From positions 1,166,001 through 1,230,000 of the forward strand of contig NZ_CP004078.1 in assembly GCF_000612505.1 (NCBI RefSeq): DNA of 64,000 bases, in the 5' to 3' direction. The position numbers were made by a program, and so were the translations under genes. Position 1 is the first letter of the stretch, and every line of letters begins with the position of its first letter. This document shows, one piece after another, positions 49,401 through 57,498 of the stretch. The DNA is from Paenibacillus sabinae T27 (GTDB lineage: Bacteria > Bacillota > Bacilli > Paenibacillales > Paenibacillaceae). Under the pieces are notes generated by a model. It was not told the DNA's origin. It was given only the letters and a program-made list of their open reading frames with translations, and made no database searches.

Positions 49401-52394
49401 GTCGTTTCCCGTACGGGAAGCGTGGATACTTCGTTTGGCAAGACGGACGACTTTGGGCAAAAGGGTCAATCTGTAACCTTTACAGTTAACCCCGATCAGG
49501 CCGTTTCCGACTTCTCCATTCTCTATCGCAGCGGCAATGACAGCGTGGTTTCGGTGAGTGTTGACGGAAATGTCGTCGACGGCAGCTGTGCCCTGCCTGT
49601 TACGCAAGCCGATTGGGGCGGCCCATTGAAAGCCAAAACGGTGAAAGCCCCGCTGACCGCAGGCTCTCACGAGATCAAGGTGGAAATGCAGTCGAGCGGC
49701 CAATATACGAACCTGAGCAGCCTGCTGGTCGATGAAGTAAACTATGCAGTTGCGAATGCCGTAACGGCTGGGGGAGTGAAAGCATCCGCCGGTTATGTGA
49801 GCGGCTTTGCCGAAGACGGAGATTTTGTAGCCTTTAATGTGAAAGCTCCTGCTGAGGGAAGCTACACTCTGGATTGGAACTATAAAAATACCGACTCGGC
49901 TGTGGAGAGAGCAGTCAGCGTAAACGGAGCCGAGGCCGAGGAAGTACCGTTCCCGAAAACAGAGGGCGAAACTTGGACGGCTGCCCGCCAGAACGGGGTC
50001 CATTTGAATCAGGGACTCAATTCCATCAAGATTGCCGTAAGCCAGCTCGACGACCGGGGGATTGTGCTCGACAGCCTGAAGGTTGCTTCGGACAACAGTG
50101 ATTTCACCCGCACTTTGGAAGCGGAAAATGCGGACTTCCTGGCACCAATGGTGTTGTATAAGGATACCGTCTTGAACTTCGGCCACCCAAGTGACGCCGT
50201 ATCGTTCGATATCAACGTTCCGCAGTCTGGCGAAACCTCGTTGATCTACACATACTCCAACGCAGGAACGGGAACGAGCCGCGCCGTGTACATTGACGGT
50301 GTGCGGGCAAGTGATCTCGGGGGGAATCCCGGACGAATCTATTTTGACCCGACCAGTGACATCAATACCTACAGTCAGGACGGCTATTTCATCGTTCCGC
50401 ATCTGGATGCAGGCAAGCATACGGTGACGCTCAAAGTGGATGAGAAAAGCGGAACAGGTTCTGTCAACATTAAGGGCTTGACGTTAGGCTATTTCAACGA
50501 GCCTTCGCTGCGCCTGATGGACGCCGGTCTGGCCGCTTTGGGAGCAACGCATATTGAAATCGGCGCGGCCGAGAATTTTGCGGACGGTCCAAGCATGCTT
50601 GCCCACGAGTACTACCCGAACAAGAGCAAGAAGATGCTGGACTCCACCAAGGAAGCCATGAAGGAGTATTACAAATTCAATGCAGCCTATGAAAATCTGC
50701 TGTTCGACAGCAAGGTCGATCCGGCAGCATCGTTAACCGTGGAAGCAGGCGGAAGCAGCCTGCCAACAAGCGGCAGCGGAGCCCGGGATGCCATCTGGAC
50801 GACCGTTCGGAAGAACGCCTCGAACGAGGGCTTTGAACGGTATGATGTGCTCCACCTGATCAATCTGCTGAACAATGACGATAACTGGAGAAACGCTGCC
50901 AATGAGCCGTCGCAGCTGAGCAATCTGAAAGTGACCTACGACATTGGAATGTCACAGGAAGAGGCTCCGAACCTGAAAGTGTACGCTGCCACCCCGGACG
51001 CCGGTCACGGCGTATCGCAGGAGCTGAAGTACACCCGGGATGGAGATAAGCTGATCATCGAGCTTCCTTCGCTGAAGTATTGGACGATGATTTATGTCGA
51101 CAAAGCGCCGAAGTCCGTGGCCGTTCAGCCGCTCTTCGGCACGGAGCCGGGCGAGAAGCCGAGTCAGGCGCCTAGCCCAAGCGTGGCGCCAAGCCAGTCA
51201 CCGTCGCCGAGTCCGTCCCCTTCGGCAACGCCTGCACCGGTCGGCGCACCCGCTTCTTCGCCGTCGCCGTCGCCAAGCGCTTCTCCGGCTGCAATGGAGC
51301 TGAAGAAGGAGGATTTGGAACAGGCGGCAAACGGCAAGGTTATGATCGCGCTGGATGAAGCCAAGTACAGCCGGGTCGCCATTCCTGCTGCAATCGCGGA
51401 TGGGTTGAAGGATAAGAGTCTGGTTGTACAGGGCAAGGGCTTTGCCTTGGAGGTGGAGTATGCTACCCTTGCGCAGCTTCTGGAGGAGAATAAAGGCGAC
51501 TTGACCACGGGCGCGCAGATTGTCCTCTCTTTCCATAAAATCGAGGCCAAGGATGCGGCTCTGCCGGGCACGAAGCCTTGGGCGGCGGCAGGCTCCGTAT
51601 ACGATTTGCAGCTGGGTTTTGCGAAGGCAAACGGAGAGGTTGCGAAGCTTTCGTCGTTTAAGAGTCCAATGCAGCTCTCCCTGAACGTTGACGGGCAGGG
51701 GTACCCTGCCGAGCTTCTCGGAATCTACTACTATAATGAAGTCCTGAAGCAGTGGGAATACATCGGCGGCAAGGCGGACGGCGCGGGCCGTATGGTAAGT
51801 GCGGACTTAAGCCATTTAAGCCGGTATACCGTATTTGCTTACGACAAGTCCTATACGGACGTGAAGGAAAGCCACTGGGCTTACGGCGCGATCCGGTCCC
51901 TGACGGCCAAGCATGTCATTAACGGATTGACGGACAGCACTTTTGCGCCGTCGGCCAAGGTCACGCGTGCTCAGTACGCCGCGATGCTGGCTAAAGCGCT
52001 CCATCTGCGGAGCGGCGATCCAGCTCCATTCCGTGACGTGGCGGCGGGAGCCTGGTACGCACCTGACATCGCCGCCGCTTACGAGGCCGGAATCATTGCC
52101 GGCCGCAGCGCAGACGAGTTTACGCCCAGCGCAGAAATTACCCGGCAGGAAATGGCGGTAATGCTGGCTAAAGCATTCAAGCGTGCGGGCGAAAGTCTGA
52201 GCGCGAACGGGCAGAGCCTGACGTTCCGGGATCGCGGACAGATTGCGGCCTGGGCGCTCTCCTCGGTTCAGGCCGCAGACAGCGCCGGGCTTATGGACGG
52301 ACAGGCGGATGGACGCTTCGCGCCGAAAGCGGCGGCTACACGGGCGGAGGCGGCCCAGACGATCGTGAATTTATTGAAGCAGACGGATAACTGA
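46440..52394 (+). CDS. SLH-anchored GH66 dextranase/cycloisomaltooligosaccharide glucanotransferase with seven inserted beta-sandwich modules
   Basis: 1984 aa exported protein. Order: signal peptide 1-32; Ig-like N-domain to about 150; GH66 catalytic part I to about 460 with nucleophile D334 (FDGIHLDQWG) and acid/base E406 (DYSEIW), spaced 72 residues as D270/E342 of Bacillus circulans CITase; about seven CBM35-like modules 461-1357; GH66 part II 1358-1560 (LAALGATHIEIG, HEYYPNKSKKM, YWTMIYVDKAP); Pro/Ser linker 1567-1619; an unassigned domain to about 1805; three SLH repeats to 1981 (VTRAQYAAMLAKAL, ITRQEMAVMLAKAF). ATG 46440 follows AAGGAGGAA. It cuts or cyclises alpha-1,6-glucan at the cell surface; sequence alone does not separate dextranase from CITase. 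Confidence 0.9.
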   Translation: MKRQKAIVYFCLLLLLVQTCTLGYARNSVAAAAGEDQPAEHRILQMVPSKARFAPGEPAELILTLNQSADWGGKLHVQIYKLNTLIAEGVKDLTVLKDGSAELKVDWTPPADDFTGYLAKAWTEGAVSGDYVTAAIDVSSDWTHFPRYGYVADFPKETAAESDAKLKQLSREYYLNGYQFYDWMWRHDVSVYSKMDASGKPLKDKDGNFITEPVNADSSYTDLLGRLLFPLTVKQSVSAAQKYGSAAMAYEMNYAAREHYEDFGVKPEWGLYNKTSVAPRTPEKDQVGFYFDGVKPNPTALYLQDPGNPEWRSYITKQYVRAVNDFGFDGIHLDQWGTNDKDYLLGYDGTPRYFALDFDKIINSTKDALLANDKNKSHVAFNMVGGNQGYSAVPNPDTKTDFDYSEIWQDKDKYKDLQEVVDQTREADGGKAMVIAGYMNYKQATGIHYDGSEAKDVPSTVVFQSRIGKAASWVGDFGRKDEDQIVFTVDAPEDSDYNLTLRYGHGNDGGSPEGYLTVNGEPAADSIVFDQKTGWGHPTAEAKVTGIKLHKGRNEVKLQLSSDNLWLNVGSLLVENGSGYSKQYDAIFSELISCKVDQYGNVYYFETDGDYVTFHVNVPADGDYPLGISYSVDSAAVNRELYVNGAKSPDVSFSPTGGWDSFKEIPAGTVHLKAGDNTITLKSASNDPGMKLQYLNLDGQRVMAENADIGWQPTRETEIEKVASELTEPVEILVNDSARVAFTGEVKVSSPSDNEKARTDSHNAGSTVTFKADSDKKKKAALRVYYHSGNNVELKTTVSNAVYDVLGTYSTTLPENGWYDENNSNQWGFVDQEIQLDAGVNFIKLELTDPLDYLNLHGIRLSEASESAGAGYIRSFKQQGDYVAFKLPSVPASGSSPVSITYKNGGADTVERILYVDGKKAGLFQFAPTGENWGTATEDVFLSSGSGNEAEVKKDSAALEETGIEMDNIRVNGTTLEAEDAETGWAPVVSRTGSVDTSFGKTDDFGQKGQSVTFTVNPDQAVSDFSILYRSGNDSVVSVSVDGNVVDGSCALPVTQADWGGPLKAKTVKAPLTAGSHEIKVEMQSSGQYTNLSSLLVDEVNYAVANAVTAGGVKASAGYVSGFAEDGDFVAFNVKAPAEGSYTLDWNYKNTDSAVERAVSVNGAEAEEVPFPKTEGETWTAARQNGVHLNQGLNSIKIAVSQLDDRGIVLDSLKVASDNSDFTRTLEAENADFLAPMVLYKDTVLNFGHPSDAVSFDINVPQSGETSLIYTYSNAGTGTSRAVYIDGVRASDLGGNPGRIYFDPTSDINTYSQDGYFIVPHLDAGKHTVTLKVDEKSGTGSVNIKGLTLGYFNEPSLRLMDAGLAALGATHIEIGAAENFADGPSMLAHEYYPNKSKKMLDSTKEAMKEYYKFNAAYENLLFDSKVDPAASLTVEAGGSSLPTSGSGARDAIWTTVRKNASNEGFERYDVLHLINLLNNDDNWRNAANEPSQLSNLKVTYDIGMSQEEAPNLKVYAATPDAGHGVSQELKYTRDGDKLIIELPSLKYWTMIYVDKAPKSVAVQPLFGTEPGEKPSQAPSPSVAPSQSPSPSPSPSATPAPVGAPASSPSPSPSASPAAMELKKEDLEQAANGKVMIALDEAKYSRVAIPAAIADGLKDKSLVVQGKGFALEVEYATLAQLLEENKGDLTTGAQIVLSFHKIEAKDAALPGTKPWAAAGSVYDLQLGFAKANGEVAKLSSFKSPMQLSLNVDGQGYPAELLGIYYYNEVLKQWEYIGGKADGAGRMVSADLSHLSRYTVFAYDKSYTDVKESHWAYGAIRSLTAKHVINGLTDSTFAPSAKVTRAQYAAMLAKALHLRSGDPAPFRDVAAGAWYAPDIAAAYEAGIIAGRSADEFTPSAEITRQEMAVMLAKAFKRAGESLSANGQSLTFRDRGQIAAWALSSVQAADSAGLMDGQADGRFAPKAAATRAEAAQTIVNLLKQTDN

Positions 52395-52422
52395 ATCGAT
52401 ACAGACAGCCAAATTCCAACAG

Positions 52423-52455
52423 AACCGATTCCCTTAGCGGGAATCGGTTTCTTTT
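52423..52455 (+). terminator. Terminator of the giant GH66 gene
   Basis: AACCGATTCCC (52423-52433) and GGGAATCGGTT (52439-52449), 11-bp stem, followed by TCTTTT. Confidence 0.9.
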
Positions 52456-52535
52456 GCGGTCATACGCATATGGATAAGAAGGAAGATTCTGCAGCCCGGA
52501 GCTTCTTTTTTTGGGGAAGGGGTGATGCCTATGAT

Positions 52536-52549
52536 TGATAACGCTTTCT
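52536..52549 (+). promoter_or_regulatory. Candidate catabolite-repression element before the second GH66 gene
   Basis: TGATAACGCTTTCT matches the CcpA site TGWAANCGNTNWCA at 12 of 14 positions, 43 bases before the start codon. It may equally be a weak site for the local LacI regulators. Confidence 0.4.
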
Positions 52550-52591
52550 TATGAGTGCCAAGGATCAATTAAACTAAAAATGAGGTGTTTT

Positions 52592-54880
52592 ATGAAAAAT
52601 AAGGTGTCTGCGATGAAGTTCTTAGGAAAGCGAATGATGGCAGTCACGGTGATGATGGCGCTGATACTGTCTGCTGCCTCTGCTGCTATCAGTCAGGTTA
52701 AGGTATTCGCTTTCTTGGCGGGCAGTGTGATTACGGAATTGAGTACGGATTTGCCCCGGTACAATCCCGGCCAGACGGTGACGATAACGGCTAAGCTAAC
52801 CAATGATACGGGAGGATCGCTGAGCAATGCGACGGTTACGTTGTATTACAAGCATCTGGAGCAGGAAGTCGGCATGGAAGCCCAGACCTTCTCGCTTGGC
52901 AGCGGCGCAACGGGTACTCTGACCTTTTCCTGGCAGCCGCCTAGCACGGATTATCAGGGTTATCTGATCGAAGCGTGGGTCAGGGACTCGTCCGGCAATA
53001 TACTCGACAACCTGAATACGGCGGCTGATGTGTCTTCCTCCTGGACCAAGTTCCCCCGTTACGGTTATCTGTCCGTCTTTAATTCCCAAAGCTCCGCCGC
53101 TTCTTCGGATACGATCCAAAAGCTGGCCAAATATCATATTAACGCGCTGCAATATTACGATTGGCACTGGGAGCATCATGTTCCGCTCTCGGGGACGGTT
53201 TCAAATCCGAGCACGACCTGGAACGATGTGGCTAACCGGACGATCTACAAGCAAACGCTGACCGATTACATTAGCTTCGCACACAGCAGCAATATGTCGG
53301 CTATGGCTTACAATCTGCTGTACGGCGCTTTTGACGGTTATGATACGGACGGATCGGGGGTGCAGCCATCATGGGGGATCTACACCGATACGAATCATAC
53401 CACGCAATGGGGCTTCCCGCTGCCGGGCGGTTGGGCCACTTCTAAAATCCATTTCATGAACCCCGCCAATACGAGCTGGCAAAATTACATCATCAGCAGA
53501 CAAAAGGATGTCTTTAATGCCTTCGCCTTCGACGGCTGGCATGTGGATCAGGTCGGGGAATTTCCGGATACAAGCAAGTACGATTATAATGGGAATCCGA
53601 TTAATCAGTCCTCCGGTTTTGCCTCTCTGCTTAACAACGCCAAGTCGCAGATGCCGAACAAGACGATTATCTTCAACAACGTGAATACCTACGGCTACGC
53701 CGATACGGCGAATGCGAATGTGGATCTGATGTATACGGAACTGTGGGACGACAGAGATCTGTCCAATATCAAGGATGTTCTGGATACGCAGACCTCGCTC
53801 AGCGGAAAAGCCTCCGTATTTCCGTTATATATGAACTATAATTACCAGGAACAATTTCAGGATTTGAATCCCGGTCATTTCAATACGCCCGCCGTGCTGC
53901 TGGCCGATGCCGGAATATTCGCCATGGGCGCGCAGCATCTTGAGCTTGGCGACAACCTTAATATGCTCGATCACGAATATTTCCCGAACAAGCACCTGAT
54001 CATGTACGATGAATTGAAGAAAAAACTGCTGGCGCAATACGATTTTGCCGTCGCTTACGAGAATCTGCTGCGTGATGGTCTGGCGAATACCAATAACCGG
54101 GTGGAGCTGCCCGGCATTGCTTCCAGTACCCGCTCCGATGCCAACAAGGTATGGACCTTCACCAAGGCGGGCAAGGGATACGAAGTCATCCAGATGATCA
54201 ATCAGCTTGGAATTACCGATACCGCTGTCCGGGACAAAGATGCGACCAAACCCGCACCGTCTCCCCAAACCGACATTACGGTTAAATATTATTATACGAA
54301 CGGTCCGGTAGGACAGGTGAATTATGCTTCGCCGGACTATGACAACGGGAAAACCCATCAGCTTCCATTCACCGCCGGTTCCGACGGATACGGCAATTAT
54401 GTTCAGTTTACTGTGCCGACCCTGCAATATTGGGACATGATTTATATTACCCCAAAGCCGAATCTGCTGCTTAATGGAGGCTTTGAGAGCGGAGATCTGA
54501 CCGGGTGGACCGAGTGGCATCCAAGCGGTCAAGCGGCAGCGTACGGAATTGACGGCAGTGATGTTCATGAAGGCGGCAAGAAGCTCTTTTTCTGGAATGT
54601 AAACGCTTACCAACAGAGCGTCCATCAGATTAAAACCGGACTAAGCAATGGAAGCTATACGGTTACGGCCTGGGTAAAAGCGACAGCGTACGGCTCACAG
54701 CCTTCCTCCGCCCGGCTCGAAGTTAACGGCGCCTACACCAACTTTACGGTGGACGGAATCTGGCGCCAGTATACAGCTGACGTGACGGTGAGCGGAGGGC
54801 AGGTCGATGTGGGCTTCTATGTGAACTCTCCGGGATCGACGTCCATACAAATCGATGACGTGAAACTGGTTAAAAACTAA
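52592..54880 (+). CDS. Secreted GH66 dextranase-type enzyme with C-terminal carbohydrate-binding module
   Basis: 762 aa. Signal peptide 1 to about 42, Ig-like N-domain, then an uninterrupted GH66 domain: nucleophile D319 in FDGWHVDQVGEFPD and acid/base E383 in MYTELWDDRD, ending YWDMIYITPKP. From about residue 630, LLLNGGFESGDLTGWTEW starts a jelly-roll carbohydrate-binding module (CBM4/9-like). No SLH or lipid anchor, so it is probably released, complementing the cell-bound neighbour. ATG 52592 has AGGTG upstream (ATG 52580 in frame). Its lack of inserted modules makes a dextranase likelier than a CITase. Confidence 0.9.
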   Translation: MKNKVSAMKFLGKRMMAVTVMMALILSAASAAISQVKVFAFLAGSVITELSTDLPRYNPGQTVTITAKLTNDTGGSLSNATVTLYYKHLEQEVGMEAQTFSLGSGATGTLTFSWQPPSTDYQGYLIEAWVRDSSGNILDNLNTAADVSSSWTKFPRYGYLSVFNSQSSAASSDTIQKLAKYHINALQYYDWHWEHHVPLSGTVSNPSTTWNDVANRTIYKQTLTDYISFAHSSNMSAMAYNLLYGAFDGYDTDGSGVQPSWGIYTDTNHTTQWGFPLPGGWATSKIHFMNPANTSWQNYIISRQKDVFNAFAFDGWHVDQVGEFPDTSKYDYNGNPINQSSGFASLLNNAKSQMPNKTIIFNNVNTYGYADTANANVDLMYTELWDDRDLSNIKDVLDTQTSLSGKASVFPLYMNYNYQEQFQDLNPGHFNTPAVLLADAGIFAMGAQHLELGDNLNMLDHEYFPNKHLIMYDELKKKLLAQYDFAVAYENLLRDGLANTNNRVELPGIASSTRSDANKVWTFTKAGKGYEVIQMINQLGITDTAVRDKDATKPAPSPQTDITVKYYYTNGPVGQVNYASPDYDNGKTHQLPFTAGSDGYGNYVQFTVPTLQYWDMIYITPKPNLLLNGGFESGDLTGWTEWHPSGQAAAYGIDGSDVHEGGKKLFFWNVNAYQQSVHQIKTGLSNGSYTVTAWVKATAYGSQPSSARLEVNGAYTNFTVDGIWRQYTADVTVSGGQVDVGFYVNSPGSTSIQIDDVKLVKN

Positions 54881-54892
54881 TCGAAGCAGCGC

Positions 54893-54932
54893 AAAACCCT
54901 CCCTTTATTTTTGGTAACGGGAGGGTTTTCTT
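54893..54932. terminator. Bidirectional terminator between GH66 and lacI
   Basis: AAAACCCTCCC (54893-54903) and GGGAGGGTTTT (54919-54929), perfect 11-bp stem with T-rich flanks on both strands, between convergent genes. Confidence 0.9.
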
Positions 54933-55936
54933 TACGCAAGCGTCCTTACCGTCTGTCTTTCTACAATGGAGTGGGCGACTATTTGTCCTGTGGCCGTTTG
55001 GCCGGTTTCAATCATTTGAATCAGAATTTCCGAAGCCATTTGGCCCATTTCAACCAGCGGCTGCCGGACCGTTGTCAAAGGGGGAACCACCATGCTGGAC
55101 AGCTGCAGCCCGTCAAATCCGATGACGGAAATATCGTCCGGAACCTTGATTCCATGCTTGTAAGCGGCAGACAGCACTCCGATCGCCATTTCATCGCTGG
55201 CCGCAAAGACGGCGGTAAGATCGGGAACGGTGCGAAGCAAATTCTCAAATTCCCTGCACCCGCTCTCAAACCGGAAGTCGCCGTACACGAGATACCGTTC
55301 GTCGAAAGGAATCCCATGCTTCTGAAGCGCTCTCAAGTATCCTTGCACGCGCGGGGTGCCAGTCAAGACATCCTCCTTGCCGCCGCTGATCATGGCGATT
55401 TTGCGATGTCCCTTGGCTACGAGGTAATCCACTGCGTCGAATGCGGCCTGAGAATCATCGATTCGGACGTAGGGAATGGCGGGATCATTGCTCTGCGAAG
55501 AGATAAGCACAACCGGTATTTTCATATTACCGATAACTGCGCGGTATTCGTCCCTTAACTCGCTGCTGGAAAAAATAATGCCGTCCACCTGCTTCTCCCT
55601 GAGCAGCTGCAAATACTTCATCGTCCGCTTCCCGTCACCATCCGTGTTGCATACCACGATACTGTAGTTGCGGCCATGCGCGAAATCTTCAGCCCCCTGC
55701 AAAATTTCGGAGGAGAAGGAGCTGGAAACATTCGGGAATAGAACGCCGATCGTCTGCGTCCGCTTATTGATTAGACCGCGTGCGATCGCATTCGGCTGAT
55801 AACCGATTTCTTTGATGACCTCGTTAACCCGTTGTCTGGTCTTGTCGGTGTATCCTCCCAAATTGTTCAGCACCCGGGAGACTGTGGCGATGGAGACATT
55901 AGCCATTTTTGCGACATCTTTAATCGTGGGATTCAT
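54932..55936 (-). CDS. LacI-family repressor, paralogue 2 (GH66 locus)
   Basis: 334 aa, same length as the regulator at 44911-45915 and similar throughout: TIKDVAKMANVSIATVSRVLNNLGGYTDKTRQ, YQPNAIARGLINKRTQTIGV, VFAASDEMAIGVL and the shared ending HSIVERQTVR. The recognition helix is identical in both (VSIATVSRVLNN), so they should bind the same operators while effector-domain differences may change the inducer. ATG 55936 has TTGGAGGAA. Likely from duplication of the first copy. Confidence 0.93.
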   Translation of the reverse strand: MNPTIKDVAKMANVSIATVSRVLNNLGGYTDKTRQRVNEVIKEIGYQPNAIARGLINKRTQTIGVLFPNVSSSFSSEILQGAEDFAHGRNYSIVVCNTDGDGKRTMKYLQLLREKQVDGIIFSSSELRDEYRAVIGNMKIPVVLISSQSNDPAIPYVRIDDSQAAFDAVDYLVAKGHRKIAMISGGKEDVLTGTPRVQGYLRALQKHGIPFDERYLVYGDFRFESGCREFENLLRTVPDLTAVFAASDEMAIGVLSAAYKHGIKVPDDISVIGFDGLQLSSMVVPPLTTVRQPLVEMGQMASEILIQMIETGQTATGQIVAHSIVERQTVRTLA

Positions 55937-56048
55937 TCAGGTTCCTCCAAAAATGCGGCTGAAATTAGCCTGTTAAGCGATTTTCTCACTATGCTGTTAC
56001 GGTCTGGGTCAGCCCTATTAGGCTGCGATATTCATAACGAAAATCAAC

Positions 56049-56061
56049 GTAAACGCTTTAC
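56049..56061. promoter_or_regulatory. LacI operator before the second paralogue
   Basis: GTAAACGCTTTAC, imperfect palindrome; its complement reads on as CGTTTACGTTGAT, the same asymmetric extension as at 45945 and 46386. Confidence 0.6.
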
Positions 56062-56110
56062 TGAAACTATAAGGCCGGTGTTGGGCCCTGTCAACGGATG
56101 GAGTGAAAAT

Positions 56111-56296
56111 TCAGGATGAACGTCTCCAGCTTTTCGTGAGTTCGTGAATTTCGGGCAAATATACTTGTGTCCCACCAAAAAGAATAAAATCTCCGTTAAC
56201 CACTAATGTCAATTTTTCATTCGATTTTAACTGTACATTTATGCGGGTTGGGCCACCTTTTGGATAATAAGCATCATGATAACCGTCCATTTCCAC
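56111..56296 (-). CDS. Hypothetical 61-aa protein (doubtful)
   Basis: Frame from GTG 56296 (or ATG 56290) to TGA 56111. The product (INVQLKSNEKLTLVVNGDFILFGGTQVYLPEIHE) has beta-strand-like alternation and is AT-rich compared with neighbours, but I recognise no family and the ribosome site is weak (GGGGG). It may be a fragment of a larger protein lost here. Confidence 0.3.
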   Translation of the reverse strand: MEMDGYHDAYYPKGGPTRINVQLKSNEKLTLVVNGDFILFGGTQVYLPEIHELTKSWRRSS

Positions 56297-56390
56297 ATGG
56301 AAATACCCCCGTTTCTTAATTTTAGGAGTATTGTGCCCGCTATCACTCCCATTAGTTCATCCTTTTCGTTCACCCGGAAAAAATAAAAAG

Positions 56391-56450
56391 TGGAAACGAT
56401 TCAAAATTTCTATTGAAACGTTTCCAAACTCATGTTATGATAGCGCTATC
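56391..56450 (+). promoter_or_regulatory. Promoter and operators of the fructan-locus LacI gene
   Basis: TTGAAA (-35, 56413-56418), 17 bp, TATGAT (-10, 56436-56441). The operator TTGAAACGTTTCCAA (56413-56427) covers the -35; a degenerate copy TGGAAACGATTCAA is at 56391-56404. GATAGCGCTATC (56439-56450), a perfect palindrome, overlaps the -10. Autorepression is expected. Confidence 0.75.
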
Positions 56451-56476
56451 AAAGAAGTTAAGGCGGAGGAAGTCAT

Positions 56477-57445
56477 ATGGCCAGTATCAAAGATGTAGCC
56501 AATTTAGCAGGAGTCGCAGTGGGCACGGTTTCCAGAGTCATCAATAATGCCGGAGCGGTTAAACCGGCAACGCGTGCCAAGGTCAAGGCGGCGATCGAAC
56601 AATTGAACTACGTGCCGGATGAGGTGGCCCGCAACTTCAAAATGCAGAAATCGAAGATGATTGCACTTCTCTTGCCGAGCATCTGGCATCCGTTCTTTTC
56701 CGAGCTTGCCTATTATATTGAAGATGAGCTCGACCGGGAGGGCTACAAGCTGATGCTCTGCAACAGCGGCGGCAAGCCCGAGAAGGAATTGTATTACTTT
56801 GATATGCTGAAGCAGAACAAGGTTGCGGGGGTTGTCGGAATCACCTATAACGATATTGAGAACAGCGTAAGCACCGACATTCCGATGATCAGCATCGATC
56901 GGCATTTCAACAAGAAGATCACCTGCGTGACCTCGGACAATTTCGAGGGAGGTCGGATCGCGCTCAGAGAACTGGTGAAGGCCGGCGTGAAGAAACCCGC
57001 GTTCCTCGGCAATGTGCCTTTTGTATACAGTGAGACCATGCTTCGGAAGGAAGGATTCGTACACGAAGCCAAAATCCTGGGCGTGCCCTATGAAGTGTAC
57101 GAGGAACCCGATCCGCTCCGGGATGAGGATAAGTACTACAGCACGTTTCTGAACCGTTATCAGGACATCGACGGTGTATTCGCCATCACGGATATGGCTG
57201 CAGCCAAATATATCGAGAAAGCCAAGCAAGCCGGTATTCGCGTTCCGGAAGATGTGAAGGTCATCGGTTATGACGGCATACAGGATCATCCTTATTTCCA
57301 TCCGCTGCTCTCCACGATTCGCCAGCCGGTGGAGGAAATGGCCAGAACGGCCGTAAGGCTGCTGCTGAAGAAAGCGGAAGGAGAAACGCTGGACCGTGAA
57401 GTCTACCAGATCCCTGTAACGTATCGGGCGGGAGAGACAACCTGA
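56477..57445 (+). CDS. LacI-family regulator of the fructan-utilisation operon
   Basis: 322 aa. HTH ASIKDVANLAGVAVGTVSRVINN, hinge YVPDEVARNFKMQKSKMIALL, effector domain with MISIDRHF and VIGYDGIQDHPYFHPLLSTI. It is not close to the two other LacI proteins here, and its recognition helix differs (VAVGTVSRV). ATG 56477 follows GGCGGAGGAAG. Its operators stand before itself and before the permease gene 53 bp downstream. The effector is probably fructose, sucrose or a fructooligosaccharide, judged by the GH32 genes. Confidence 0.92.
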   Translation: MASIKDVANLAGVAVGTVSRVINNAGAVKPATRAKVKAAIEQLNYVPDEVARNFKMQKSKMIALLLPSIWHPFFSELAYYIEDELDREGYKLMLCNSGGKPEKELYYFDMLKQNKVAGVVGITYNDIENSVSTDIPMISIDRHFNKKITCVTSDNFEGGRIALRELVKAGVKKPAFLGNVPFVYSETMLRKEGFVHEAKILGVPYEVYEEPDPLRDEDKYYSTFLNRYQDIDGVFAITDMAAAKYIEKAKQAGIRVPEDVKVIGYDGIQDHPYFHPLLSTIRQPVEEMARTAVRLLLKKAEGETLDREVYQIPVTYRAGETT

Positions 57446-57460
57446 TTTTTTTAGAACTAA

Positions 57461-57475
57461 TTGGAAACGTTTCAA
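57461..57475 (+). promoter_or_regulatory. Operator before the importer genes
   Basis: TTGGAAACGTTTCAA is the exact reverse complement of the 15-bp operator at 56413-56427, placed between the regulator and the first permease gene. Confidence 0.75.
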
Positions 57476-57498
57476 AAGAATAAGGGGGGAACGGATCA

